In this document: positions 1-13,543 of the stretch, in pieces
Layout: each line of letters opens with the position of its first letter
Position numbering within the stretch: the stretch's first letter is position 1
DNA from: Monomorium pharaonis
Taxonomy: Eukaryota > Arthropoda > Insecta > Hymenoptera > Formicidae
DNA length: 64,000 nt
Assembly: GCF_013373865.1 (NCBI RefSeq)
Contig: NC_050474.1
Location: 6,671,561 to 6,735,560, forward strand
Direction of reading: 5' to 3'
Made by a program: the position numbers and the translations under genes
The notes under the pieces: model-generated
Databases searched by the model: none
What the model was told of the DNA's origin: nothing
What the model saw: only the letters and a program-made list of their open reading frames with translations

Positions 1-561
1 ATACTTTCGCGATATCTTTGCGGTTGATATACTGGGACATTACCATAGCGCGTCCCTACGGCGAGCGAAATGCCGTTTTCTCGACTGAACGAACATCCTA
101 CAGGTTCTATTATCAACTCTTCTTTGGGCGGAGGTAATGTCGATTTTTCCTTATACCATTCTTCCAAGAGCTATAATAATTATTTATGGAATAGCTGTGT
201 AAGGGACAAATGTTTGTTTGTTTACTTGCAAGCACGAATTTATTCGAGATGGTAGTCAAAGCACGAAACTTGTAATTATGTTGCATCAGTTAATGCTACA
301 GTAACCGTCCCTTTATCGCCAGTGTTCCAATTACTGTCGCTTTTTAAAATTTTAATATTAGAATAAATTAATATTAGAATCTAGAATAAATACAGACTAA
401 CAAACATGCGTATTTATCGTATAATACGCAATCATTAGTGGTGCCGTTTACATCAGGTGCTCAAGCATGATCTTATCCAATACATGTTCTTACAAAACTT
501 TTCATAATGAAGATCATGTTATGAAACCCCTTTTATAATGAAAATCCGAATCAATAAATCC

Positions 562-633
562 ATACAGGTTGTTTCATTTAAGGACCTACATTTCTTAAAG
601 TTACGCCAATCATTTATGAAACACTCTGTGTAA
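562..633. repeat. short palindromic repeat with ACAG...TGTTTCAT arms
   Basis: The left arm begins ACAGGTTGTTTCATTTAA at 564. The right arm, read on the opposite strand, is ACAGAGTGTTTCATAAAT ending near 631. About 14 of 18 positions match, around a core of about 35 bases. The arms resemble the ACAGGGTGTTTC-like ends common in insect interspersed repeats, so this may be a tiny MITE or two abutting ends. Homology is by eye only. Confidence 0.4.
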
Positions 634-973
634 GGAAATTCCAAACCTATGGCAGCCATGCTCGAAAAATTTGGAATAAAACGAGACCATTTGTAAGATT
701 ACACAAATGATGATGTAGTTCGCGGTCATATAAACAAACGCACATCCGTTACTAATAATTTTAAAGAAAATTTTTTAACCTTGTATATGAAAATAACAAA
801 CTCCTAATTTCAATCCGGAAGAAATTTGCAGTAAAATGAGACTAGCTGCATGAGGACATCAAATAACGAAAATAATCGCGGACGTACAAACACCCGCTTA
901 CTTATATATATGTAGATATTTTAGAATCAAAAGTACGAGGGCATTATGCATTTAATATATTTTAATATTAAAT

Positions 974-1072
974 TATAATAACAATAAATTTAAAGTGACC
1001 AATTCTAAATAATAAAATCATGTCAGAATTGGTCATCTTACAAATGTAACTTTGAATTTATTGTTATTATTC
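974..1072. repeat. 99-bp imperfect hairpin
   Basis: The left arm 974-1008 pairs with the right arm 1023-1072. An outer block (AATAACAATAAATTTAAAGT against its near-exact complement) and an inner block (GACCAATTCT against AGAATTGGTC) both pair. A 14-base stretch in the right arm (about 1036-1049) has no partner. The loop is about 14 bases. It could be a MITE remnant or a transcribed hairpin. Confidence 0.5.
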
Positions 1073-4000
1073 TGCCGGCAAAGCTACGCTAATTGAAAAA
1101 TTATAATAACTTATATAAGATTATATTATATAAATATATATAAATAAATGGTTGGGATTATTGAGTACACGACATAATTAACAATTCATTTGTTGCGAAA
1201 CCGGTTAGCCTAATGACATTACGCGAAAATCTTGCAGGGTGAATGAGGGGATTTTCTTATACCCTCCCTCCCCCGTGTCTCCCCAAGGCGTACAAATTAA
1301 TACCCTGGACGAAAGAAAGGAACGGCGCTGCGCAACGGGGCAAGTTATAGCGCGAACGCGATTGTTGCGAGGCGGACGTGCGTCGCCTGCGAAGAGTCTT
1401 CGCTTCCGGCTAGCTTTCCTCCCTAGCGCGGAGGAAAAAATTCGACCATCGGGGGAGGAAAACGATTTGTCTCGCGGCACGCGACAAATCTCCCACGCTC
1501 CGTGATCCGAATGCGGGGCGACGTCGCGAAACGCCCCCCCCTCCCCTCCCGAGAGGAAATTCCCTCGCGGCAGATAATCTGCTTAGGAATTCAAGCAGAA
1601 TTTGTTTCATCTCGACGCGAGGTCCCGCGTATCCCTCGTCCTCCTCCTCCTCCTCCCGATAGATCACCGGCCGGGGGCGCAATATAGCGGTCCGTGAATT
1701 AAGGGCGGCAGCCATATCGCGAATATCTCCTTACGTTGCGCCTTCGCATATTCGCCCATTTTCATTAATCTTTAAGTGCACGGTGTTATTGCATTTGACA
1801 CACGCTGTCTGGAAATCGAATTACCGAACGTTAAATTGCGTTACGCGCGGGGTGTGGAGAGAACTTTTACGTAAGATGAAAATTGCCGCGTGGCGCGCCT
1901 CTTGGAGGATTGATCAAAAATCGATACTGAATTGAGAACAAGTGTGCAGCGTCGGGGATCTATAATTCCCAGGCCGTTTGACTCACTCGCTCGCTCCGCG
2001 CCCAGAGAGGTATTAGTAAAATTGTATTTAATCCGGCGTTGTGTAAATACCGGATTAAATACCGGATTGAATTTTGCCTCCGGCTACAATCGCCGGCCGC
2101 ATCGGAAAAGCGTCGTATTTTTCAGTCGTGATGCACTCTGACATAAACCAGCCCTGTCCCCCTTTTTTTCATAAGATAACCGTTTCAAGCGTGCCGTAAA
2201 ATTAATTCGTTTAATTGCTTTTTGCAGTTCCAATACGAAATAGCGTATCTAGGAATTAGAGTGCGATATCGCTGTCTCACAACACATTTTAGTACATCGC
2301 TACGAAAAGCTGCACACGCTGCTAATCGAAACGCGCGCCCCGTTAAAAGCAATTTCACATCGTCACTATGATTTCGCGCGACGCAAGAGGAGAAAAAAAA
2401 AACCCGGGCGAATGGATCGCGAGAAATATATATCTTTGGGGATAATAAACATCATTCGCAGGCAGGCAGGGGCGAGGGCGGGTGTAAGTAAACGCCGAAC
2501 GAGCACAAGAGACGCAGGAGCAGAAAGAGGATATCCGGTTGGGGGGTTTTTTTTTTTTTATCATCGCTGCTCCTAACGATCTTCTCGTCCTTCTCGGGTG
2601 ATGAGAGAAGAGGCAGACGGGAACAAATGGACGTCGAAAAAGTTGCGGGACGTGCCGATGTAGCCACCGGGTTCGACCGACCGTGTCACCGTACCTGGAA
2701 AACCTCAATTACGCGACGATCATTAAAACGTCGTCCTCCTCGTTCTCGCGATCGGGAGGACGAGGGAGAGAGAAAGAGAGAGAGAGAGAGAAAGAGAGAA
2801 TCGTCGGAAGCCAACGAGCGGCCGCGACGCTGCAGAGAGGACGTCCCTCGAGATTCCACGTCAAGAAAGAGAATTCTTGCGGAAGAATTTGCGGCGCTTT
2901 TCCGCGAGACGAGGCTGATGGCTCTTTTTTTTATTATTATTATCCCTCCCTTTGTCCCTCCCTGCGTTCCTCTTTCTCTCTTTCTCCCTCGCTCGCTCGC
3001 TGCTCTTCCCCCTTCGACCGTGAGTAACCCCGACGTTGGGCGATATAAGCTAATGAAGTGTCTCGAGTGAAAGAGGTCAGCGGTTCCTTTAAAGATTACC
3101 TCTCGGCCGCTTGCAGAAATAATCGACGCGCCGAGTCCGCTACGGCCGTGCCTGGGTGATATTCATCAGACGCTCGATTCACCTGACCTGAGAAGGACGA
3201 CGACGGTTAAAGCGTTCGATGAGGATTCGCCGGTGACAGCTGTCTCGGGGAGATAGTCGCGTAATTACTGCACGTGGACGGGGATCGATCCTGAGTGAAT
3301 TTGCGCATTTGGCGCGCTATTAGAAACGAGAGAGAGGCGGGGTCCTCCTTGCGATCGAGTATCTTTTATCTTTATCCTCGCCATTTCAGAACGGGACGGT
3401 GTCTCAGGTCCCGCTTTAATTAATGCGGCGACAAAGTATTCCAATTTAAAAGATATTCGGGCGCGATGGAGTTACGCGACGGCCAATTAGGCATTTAATG
3501 CACATTGATCCTAGCTGACATTCCGCTAATTGAAAGCCAATTACTTGCGGATTATACGAAAATCGATAGAGACTCGCGCGCGGGCGTCGCTACGATTCGC
3601 ACGCTTGGAACTCATTGGTTACGTGGCATGAAAAGATTTTTCTTTCATAATATTATCAATCTTCTTATTGTTGTGCATAATCCTCCTTATCATCGTTATA
3701 TTCTTATATATCTTTCTTCTTATTTTCTATTCTTATATTCTATTCTTCAAAAGTTTTCAATTCTTATATTATTATATTACAATTTTATTATTATTCTAGC
3801 AGTAGCTATTTCTCCATTTAGCAGCTGCTTTTTAATCTTTCGTCTTCATCCGTTACGGCTGAAAAATTAAACACATTGGAAATGGAATACCTCGTGTAAT
3901 GAGGCTATTTATCGGTTTCGGTCTGAACCGTCGTTACAACGAAATTAACTGGGGAAGTGTATATATCATATTGCTAAACAAGCGCGCAACTTTTCAACAA

Positions 4001-7000
4001 AGTTTGTAATTTTGATTTAAACGAGAATGGACGAAACCGCGTAATCTTTTTTGCGAAATAAATATGGAATACAATATTGATTACGGTTCAAATTTCATAA
4101 CGAATATAACAGATATTGATTAGAGGAGGAATAATTAATATTCGTACCGCACTACACAAAATAATATTTGTTTATTTGTGGCGCATTAATATTCCCTAAC
4201 GTCTGAAACAGCAACATTTGGAAATTGTTTTCGTTATACGTGATATTTATTACAATTATATTATTGCAGCTAATGAAATTAAAAAATGTGTAATTTGTAC
4301 GGGTTGTAAACGCACAGGTTTTAATTTACTTTACGATAGATTTTACTAATTATTTCGATGCATCCGTTATTTTGCGCTTTGTTTACCAGTGAAAAAACAG
4401 CGGTTCATTAATTTTGGCTGATATCAAAGGAATTTTTCGTCTCGATCCGATGTATTAAAAAGCGTTGCGCTCAATTATGCGCTTGCCATGAAAAGGAATT
4501 AAAATGTCACGCTAAAATGGCCTCGACGGATGCTTAATTAACATTGTGCAAACATTTGGCACGTTGTGCAAACCGCATTAATTTGCGAATAGATAGCGTA
4601 GACACGGCTGGTTAATTATCATGGAAAATAGCATGTATAATAGCCCGGTACTTCTAATTGACGTTTCGTTCCGAAAGTACGTCCGACAATTGCGTGCAGT
4701 CCGACGCGCCCTTCCATACGTCCGGAGAAATGTAATAGCGTACGATAACTTTTACCGTATCGCCATCGCGCGATATTTTCACAGGCTGGCGCGTGCACGC
4801 GTGTTATCCGTTTCATTTTAAAGTGCTTGCGGCTTTTAGTTAATTACTATCGGTGTATTGCTTCATAATTAACGTAGATACAACGCAATTTAATTTTTCC
4901 TGCGATAGTTTTTAATTAAAAAAAAATTTTGAACAACAAATTGAGAAAGCAGGGATTCGTAGAGGACTCTGAAATATCCTTCGTTGTTTTCGCAAAAGAG
5001 AAAATTGAAAAATATATATTAACCCACGAAATAGCGGATCGATAGTCGCACCCGGAATGCTGACTCAGAGGGCAGATGTCGTGCGATTCGTGCAAACAAC
5101 GAGACTTCTTGCTTTACTGATTTACGTCGCGTGGTGCACCTACCACGGCATTGCCACGGTATTTCGCTTGGTATTGACTCGGGACTCGGGGCCCATCGAG
5201 GTGTTGTCAGGGTTAACGAACGGCAGACAAATAAATGGCTCGCGTAACGAAAACACACCGGGATCGGGACAAAGGGTAAACTGACGGCGGCGGGAGAAAA
5301 TGGTGGAGGCGAGTTAGAGCGTAATGTGTCAAGGGGAGAAAATCCAGTTAGATGTAAACGGGGGTAGCAACGGGACGGGGGAGGCACGCGTGGCGGTGAC
5401 GGTGGCGTGGAAAAATGTGGCAGCGCGAGAAAAGTTTGCCGGCGGTAAGCAACTTTGGGTGAATATCCTTCTGAATATCCCGGTTAAGGATGTTTTGGCT
5501 CTGCAACATCACGCATCTAAAAATGATCGAAATTTAAAAACTTTCCTGTTTATTTTATTTTTTTTCCCCTAATCGACGGTGGAAAATTTTAATTGTAAAT
5601 ATTCGAATTTTGGCCCCGAAACCAACTTGACAATTTTTCCATCTCTAATTAATTAAAATTAGTAAAAATCTTTTGAAAATAAATTTTTCTTTATTCGTCT
5701 GTTTACAAGAAAGTGGTGTGCTAAGTTAAAATGAAAAGATGTTTTTTTATATATTCGAGTTCGAGGTTCACGGGCTTTTTAAAAGAGGAATTGAGCTTAT
5801 CAACATGTTTTTCTAACATTCAACCCTGTATTCTTAACTTTCGAAGCTATTTTAGTTGTTATTTTTTGTCTAAATATTTCTTTGAGCTCGTTATAAATAT
5901 TTCGATTTACACTTTATGTTTTATGTTTTCTTTCCATTTTACAAAAAATAAATCTATTTGCAAATTGTTGACGTGCGAGATTTTAAAGTTCTTTTCCTCT
6001 GTCGATCGTCTGTCGGAACAATGCGAGATCGCCATACGATAGCTATTGTATATTTCTTCTATTTCCAGCCGATATTCTTTGGAGAGACTCTCGAGTGAGA
6101 AATATTGCAAGAAAGTCAGGATAGAAATTTACTCTTTCTCCCGCGAAATACTTTCTTCCTCATTTCTCTACTTTTGCTGACGGTGAACCGGATATTCTTT
6201 CATCCTTGTATCGACTGCAATTTTACCAAACGTTTTTGATGAGAGTACTGCTATTTTTATGTATAAATATCAATTGCATTTTAAGATACAAACTTTGTGA
6301 ACGAACGATATCAAACGAATAATTTAGCGTTACGAGCTAATTTTAATTATTTCGACGACGAACGCTTTGTGATCGTTTCACGCAAATTAACGCAAGGTTT
6401 TACCATATTATTTTGTACCGTAGTCTTTATACCGTACTTCAGCTTAGTTGTTAATTCTAGTAAGCAGGCCAGCCGTCTCTCTGTGAAAATCGGGTACAGA
6501 TTATCAATTATAAATGCTGTTTTAACGTCACGTGCGCAGTCGTTTGTGCACAGTGGCGGGACATATCATTTTCTTTCTAAAATCAAACGAACGTTAACGA
6601 GCACACGAGAACAGTGGGACTCCCATTACTATAATTAGCCGAAATATATAGTGCACGAGACATGTGTCCTGTGTATTTTAGCGACATGAAAGCTTTTAAC
6701 CAACCCACCCCCCGTTCGCTCTCTCTCTCTCTCTCTTTGAAACAGCAATTAAAGCAATTTGAAAGTGATTAAAAATAATAAACATTTTGACACAAATGCA
6801 GCTTATTATTTAGAAGATTGAAAAAGGTGTTTCGTAACAATAAATATGAAATCGAATGTATTACTTTGCAAATCTAATTATCGTAATACGACGCGGCAAA
6901 GTCTTCCGCCTCGGCTGCGATATCGGCGGGAGAACGACGGCGACGGAAGTGACATTGTGATTTCGGCCGTCGCATCGTTGAAGGCATCAGGAAGCGACTA

Positions 7001-8414
7001 GCGCAGAATTTCGCGGTGATTTATCGGTGAGAAACGCGCGCGCGGAAATGCCTCGGGAATGGCAATATCTCTGAGGGAGAGATCAAGAAGGCAGGAAACC
7101 CGCGGGAAATTCGATCACCCGGATATTACTCCGATTCTGCGTTTCTGACTGAGCGGGGAAACTTTCCGGGGGTGGGGGGGGAGAAGGATGGGAGAAGCGA
7201 ACCTTAAAAGTAGAAAAATAATCTCCCGCGCGGGAGAGAACTTCCGCGGGGCGAAAGCGCTCCGCGTCGAATGCCGCTTTTTTTTTATCACGGCTATTAT
7301 TTCAGCTACCGCGACGCTTCGCTCGAGATTATCGTTCCTCTGCGCGTCATTGCGCTGCCGCATTTAGTCGCGAACGAATTAAATTTTCCTACCCTGGCCT
7401 GGCGCGCACCACCCTCGCTCCCGGTAGTCAGCGTCCGCGAATACGCTTCGCTCTTTGATTACACGCATTTGCCAAATTGAGTTTGACGCACGTGACATAT
7501 TCGTACAACCTTTTTTTTTTTTTTGAACAGTTTTGCTCGCCCCCGCAAAAACCGTCGTCGGTTCCGCTTGACGTCAATTGCGAGTGGCGGTTGTTTAGCA
7601 GGAAACACATCTCCTCGGCTGAATTTATTATGCGACACGTGGTTGACGTATCCGTGTCGCGTCACTTGCATATCCGCTAGGCAATATGCGCATCCGTTAA
7701 TCAACCCTGAACGCTCTTACGTAGCGTGCAATTGAACATATGTGGCAATTCTTGTCTGCCCTCGAGGGCATTCGTACAGATACGTCGCGTGCCACCGTAT
7801 CCATACGTTTTCTGCATCTGACGTATGTACGAGTCTCGCATGTCTCTAGCAATTTGTAAATAACGCGGAACTAACCTTAATACCGAACTAAGCTTAGAGA
7901 ATTCCTTTTTTACTTTAATGTAAACACGTAGCGAGTGCTGCAGAGCTAAGATTGTTAAACTTTTAACAAGGATTCACGACATAAAGTGACCCAATTATAT
8001 AATTAGGTGAAATACGAAATATGAAATGAGACGTTATTATTAACAAGCAGGAAACTTGAAAACAGTTTTTTTGCTCTTAATATGCTAATACTTAAAATAA
8101 CCCACCTTAAATATCTTAAAGTATTTAATGATTACAATTCCATTTAAATAAATGCAAAAAGACACGTTTAAAATCAATAATAATATAAAATTTTTATGCA
8201 AGTGACGGGAAGGAAACTTGTTAAATTATTGAAACAGTTACCCCACGATTTTTCATTAATTTCATCCTAACGAATTTCTTAGCGTAAAATTGCTATTCAC
8301 ATTATGCATACGCATAATATGAATATTACATCGCGCTTGATGCTATATTGCGCCGCTTATATAAATCGCATTAAAAGTAAGAAACTCATAAACGTCGAAC
8401 TTGGTCATTATGCA

Positions 8415-8434
8415 ACACACACACACACACACAC
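8415..8434. repeat. (CA)10 microsatellite
   Basis: Uninterrupted CA/TG dinucleotide run. Confidence 0.95.
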
Positions 8435-11400
8435 GTAACACGTACGCTTACGGTGGAAGAAGCACGCGCGAGGGAGGCTGGCAACGGGGCGGTGCCACGA
8501 GATTATAATACTGAACGAGTTTAACGTGCAGAAATTTAATTTCGCGACATGCTCGTAACTTCCACCCGTGCTGCGACTGCAATTTGCGTGCGCGCGCGCA
8601 CCGAGCCAGCGCGATTGCAATCAAACTGAAAAACGAAGTTGACCTTTGCGGGCCGCGTAATCCAAACCGCGCGCGGCTTTAAACGCGACGCAATTCTCGA
8701 TGAAGTTCGACCAAGTTACGCGCGTACGATTCGCGGTTGAAATTTCCGTGCGTGCGTGTTACGTCGTGATTCGCAGTTTTTTTTCCTCTCTCTCGATTCC
8801 CTCGCGCTGAAGCGTCAACGGGATTAGCACGGTGACGCGAGCTTCAGCCCGCGAACGTCAGCCGGACGTCGCAATAAAGTTCGTTTATCCTGGACTCTCT
8901 GTCGAATTAACGAACCCCGCGGGCGGGATATTAATTGCGGCGCGACGCATGCAAATTGCCGCTCCGCCTGTTTCAGTCGCCTGTTTCGTCCCCGAGCGCG
9001 CGTGTGAATTTCGCACGCGCGTGACAATTATCCACTCTCCCCCGTTAAATATCTCTCTTTTGCTCTTCCATTTTTGCCCGGTCACCACCGGCTAACGCGC
9101 GTTATAATGCCATTTATGCGAACGAGGTAAAATTGGTCCTCTCCGCGACAGCGGCTGGAATTAGCGTAACCGCCGTGTTTGACTCCGGGAATTTAATCGC
9201 GCCGCGTTTAATCGTGGATCCGATTAAATCACCGTGACAGTTATAACGGCGGGATAGCGCGTCGTCTTCGTCGGGAGTTATGTCGGTGATTTTTCAGAAC
9301 GAGCCGCCACCGCCGCCGCCGCCGGCATCGCGGCGCTTGCATATTCATGAAAGGCGGACAGGTCGCCGCTGATGCGTTCGCGAATGGCGGTTGCGTGTCA
9401 GACGGGACGCACCGTTGCTCGAGATGCGTTCGCGGATGGGGGACCGTCAGGACGATTGTCAGGATTGAGAAAGTTACTTCGGAGAAGCAAGTAGTTACAG
9501 AGCTACTGTTTTTCTCTCTCAAAATAGCACAAACCAGTCGCCGATTTTGAAAACTTACAGTTGTAGTTACTAAACAAAATAACGGGAGTTTTTTTACTTG
9601 ATTTTCTCGTTAATTTTTTATTATGTTTATCACCGTTTTAAATATAAGAATCTTTTGCGTTTTTAATATTCATTATTAAATCATTTTATTTATTGTAAGC
9701 TGCTTGATTGTAAGCTGCATTATTTTTAGAACTTAAAACCAAAATTTAATATCGGTATTTAATATATTAATCATTTATTACAAATTAATATTTATATTTG
9801 TGTGGAATATACGATCGAAGTTAAGCAATAATTTTCGGCTAAAAAGTTTGTCAAATTTAAACTTTGTGATAAAATTATTATTACATCAACAATCTACAAT
9901 ATAAAGAAGAGAAAGACAAATACGGATTAAGGTATAAGCTTATTGGCAATCAACCTCGAACGGTGGTCTTGGTTCGTCCTACGGCAAGATTATAAATGGC
10001 CCTGGAAAGTCAAGCGAGAAGAGAAAGAACAGCGCGAACGCATATTTTCGTATTTATGAAGGACCGTTATTGTGACACATCGTGTCGTGCCGTGCGCGAA
10101 ACTGGAATACAGATGAAGGCGGAAAGAGACGCCTCTCGCGCAAACTTTGATTGCGAACACCATCGTGTACGCGCTCAATGCGTAAATACGCGCCCGGTAA
10201 AATAAAGCAGTTTGATAGCATATGTAGATGCGAAAGTGGAGAATGACGTTCCACCCTTTCGCAGCGGAAATAAAATCCAACACAGAAATCGATTTACGAT
10301 TGGTATTATATATGCGCACGTATTTCGTGGGAGCATTTATTAACTTTTTACAATAATTTCGGGATGCATTTTGTTAATAAATTATTGTCGATTAATATTA
10401 TTGGTCGTAAAAGAACGTTACAAGCCGGCAGAATTTTGTTATGTTTTATTTATGCTGTGTACATTTAATATATGCGATTGATCAAAATCAGAGAAATGTT
10501 AAAGAAAATAAAGAGAGATATTAAATATGCGATACAAATACGCTTTTAGCGATTAATCATTTTATTTCATCCCCGTTATTTTGTTACATATCGTACAAGG
10601 TATAATGCCCAACGCAAATAAGTGCGAAAAGCGTAATTGAATGTAAAGCTCTGAAGCTGCGACGACCAGACGCATTTATCACGTGGAGCCTAACATAAAT
10701 AAAATATCTATCGGGCGTAATTGTGCAGCTAATTAGAATAATGAAATAACACCGGACGGTTCTCTGCTTTCTCTCCCGGCCCCCGAAGCTCAATGGATAA
10801 ATCGTGTGTCATATTCCCGCGAGCGAGCGAGTAAAAGCAGCCGCGGCGGGGCGGCGGCGGAGTACTCACATTCATTTCAATATCGCGTTATTCTTCATTA
10901 ATTCACTGATATATCGTGTCTCGTGCGCGCGAGGCAAGTTGGAAAATGTATCGCGCACTCGCCAACTTTATAAAATTATTACTGACTTTCGCGTGGGTAT
11001 TTGTGGAAAACGATGACGCGCGCGCGGATATTAAAGCCGGCTTATATCTTCGTCAAAAATTACGCGGGGTCTCGTCAAAGTTATACCATATAACGTCTCT
11101 CTCTTTCTCTCTGCCGCCGTCGTCGTAAATGACGTCGAGCGAGCATTTCCCGAGCGTCCCGAAATGCGTTTGATCCGATGATCGACGCTCATAAAAATAT
11201 ACAGGTTACACGTTCATAAAACCGGGATCAAAGGAGCTGCGATATATGCGAATTGGCTCGAAAAATCGAACTGCCGGGTATAATCGGGTGTGGGCACGCA
11301 TGGAAATTGCGCATACCCCGAGTCTTTGAAGTGCCTTGGTGTAGGATGGCTGGGGCTCCGATCAACGCCATCACGTCGTTTTATATTCTCGATTGAGGTA

Positions 11401-12331
11401 AACAACGAAAAATTGCAGCAACGCACAGGTGTAAGCGCACGGCGCGAGCGGAAAACGCGTCGAGTCAGGGTCGAGTAATTCCAACGTCGCGGTAATAATA
11501 TTCACTCTATTAGCTTACACAAACGTATCTTGAGACAAGTCCTTCGCATTACAATGGATTCGTCGGCCGCGAGATCGTTTCTGTCGCTCGACGTGCGAAA
11601 CAATCTCGAGATAGACACCGAAATGGTGAAAATTAATTTCGCAATTCCAGACGCTCGATTAGCGCTTCTATTCTGCTCACATAATTTTTTTCTTCCGACA
11701 GGGCGGACTGTTCCGGTGGATTCGCGCGAGTTTCTCTCTTTTTTTTTTGCCACGGCGCTTTTGTATCAGCGCTTGATTAAATAGTCGTAATCAAATAGAG
11801 CGTGCAATTCACTCTCGGGAAATTTACATAATCATTTCTGGGAGCCGCGCGAGTCGACCCGCGGCGCAAAAATTTATACGAACCCGGTGGTGAGCCAACG
11901 GCGAAATAACGCGAGGGAAACTTTACCCGACAAGAATGGGGGAAAAAGTAGAGGAGGGCGAGAGAAACCAGCCGGGTGAAGAGACGCGCGATGCTGAACG
12001 AACGGTAGACGAATGCAAACAACTTTGGCGAACTGGTAAAAATATGCCGTACGAAGTTTCGCGTTTGCAATTCTTGATGCAGGTTCGGCGGGAAACTTCT
12101 CTGGTTCTGACCTATTATAGATTCACGAGCCAATCAAGGGCGGGCAAACAAGGGAGTAAGATTGTCTGCGCCTTGTTTGTCGCCTTACTCGAGACAATAG
12201 ACGAGCAATTGCCACGGCTTATCCGGTAATGAAGGCTTCAGGTATCGCGCTAGATATTTATAGGCGGAGTCGATCATTAATCTTCCACGCTGTGATTAAT
12301 CACTCAATTTTCCCATTGTCGTCTCTCGTCG

Positions 12332-12365
12332 AATGGAAAAAAAAATTTTTTTTTTAGTTTCCATT
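12332..12365. repeat. A/T palindrome (AATGGAAA...TTTCCATT)
   Basis: AATGG followed by an A run is mirrored by a T run and CCATT, giving a stem of about 14 bp with almost no loop. A similar A8/T10 palindrome lies at 43306-43327. Confidence 0.6.
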
Positions 12366-12861
12366 TTATTCTCTTCAGTTAAATATTGAAATTTGTGCTT
12401 CTCCTCGATGCTCAATTAGACCGTGTCAATGTCGATGTAAAATATTGAACTGACGACAATTAGATCGTCACGAGGCATTAAACATAGTTACGAACGACGA
12501 GTTCAATTACGAGAACCGATATTGTTATTCTGCTGCGCTGCGTGCAATCGTTTTGACGTATCCTTACGAAAGATATCCCGAAGAAACGATGGAGAAATAA
12601 ATGATCGTTTCCCGGACGCACACAACGGCCCTCGAGAGAGACTGTTTCGTTTCGTTTGAGTGAGTCTTCCGGCATTCGTCTGAAACTGGGCCGTTGCGTT
12701 TTTCCTCCCGAGATACTTTGAACGCTGCATAAACATAAGGTGTCCCGTTGAGCAAATAAATTTCGTTCCCGAACTATGTGTTTGCCCGCGGATCTGCAAT
12801 TCATGCGTGTTGCCGGCCACGTCATTGGATGTGTGCCGGTGTGGTTTCGTCTTCTCGTATA

Positions 12862-13543
12862 GGGTAAACTCGGGTAAGATAGTTTTTTTTTTTAATGCAA
12901 AAAGCATACTTTTACTTTTATTATTTTTTAATAGCGTTTGGTATATTACTTCAATGAAGTTTTAAGTATGTAAAACTATCGACATTAAAGAGAGAATACT
13001 TAATAAAAATTGTTTATCAAAATATTGAAACATTGGCCATCTTTCACAATTAATATTAAACGTTTATACAAGTTTAGGATCAATTTAACTCATTGTCATT
13101 ACCAAAAAAAAAAAGATATATGATATGTCAAATTAAAATATTAGGTGCACAACTTAATTCTCGTCTTTTTTAATAAAATATATACATAAACACTTACCCC
13201 GAAATGCCATGGGCTACCTTGCCCACACTGTGAAAGAAAGATAATCATAGTATTTATTTAAAAAATAGAAGAGGAAATAAAAAATATAATTACACATTAC
13301 AATTTACATACTTTAATTTATTCGACATGTGGCAATTTCTAATAAACACGTGAAAAACTTTGCAAGCAGTCAAAAATAAAAACGTGATATGACATCCACA
13401 ATATCGTTATTTCGAATAGTATACGCATATAAATTACAGTAAATATTGATTATCTTTGAAAATAATTACGAGAATTTATTACACATTATTTAGCAATTAT
13501 TGGAGAAATTATAGTCATTTGGCTATCATACCCTAACTTACCC
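12862..13543. mobile_element. 682-bp TA-flanked terminal-inverted-repeat element (Tc1/mariner-type MITE)
   Basis: The left end GGGTAAACTCGGGTAAGATAG (12862-12882) pairs with the complement of 13523-13543, matching at 17 of 21 positions. The dinucleotide TA lies directly outside both ends (12860-12861 and 13544-13545), as expected for a TA target duplication. The interior is AT-rich with no coding capacity apart from short chance frames. A CCTTGCCC-type stretch (about 13195-13230) echoes the terminal motif. Superfamily assignment rests only on the TA duplication. Confidence 0.6.

Larger units (their letters stand above)
1..12861. other. non-coding DNA upstream of the first visible MYLIP exon
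   Basis: No exon with family similarity was found on either strand. The region alternates AT-rich DNA with GC-rich, CpG-rich blocks (about 1.2-3.4, 6.9-7.6, 8.4-9.5 and 10.8-12.2 kb). Its open frames are short, Arg/Ser/Pro-rich or low complexity. It is probably the first MYLIP intron or 5' flanking DNA; which one cannot be decided because exon 1 was not found. Small hairpins and microsatellites inside it are listed separately. Confidence 0.6.
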
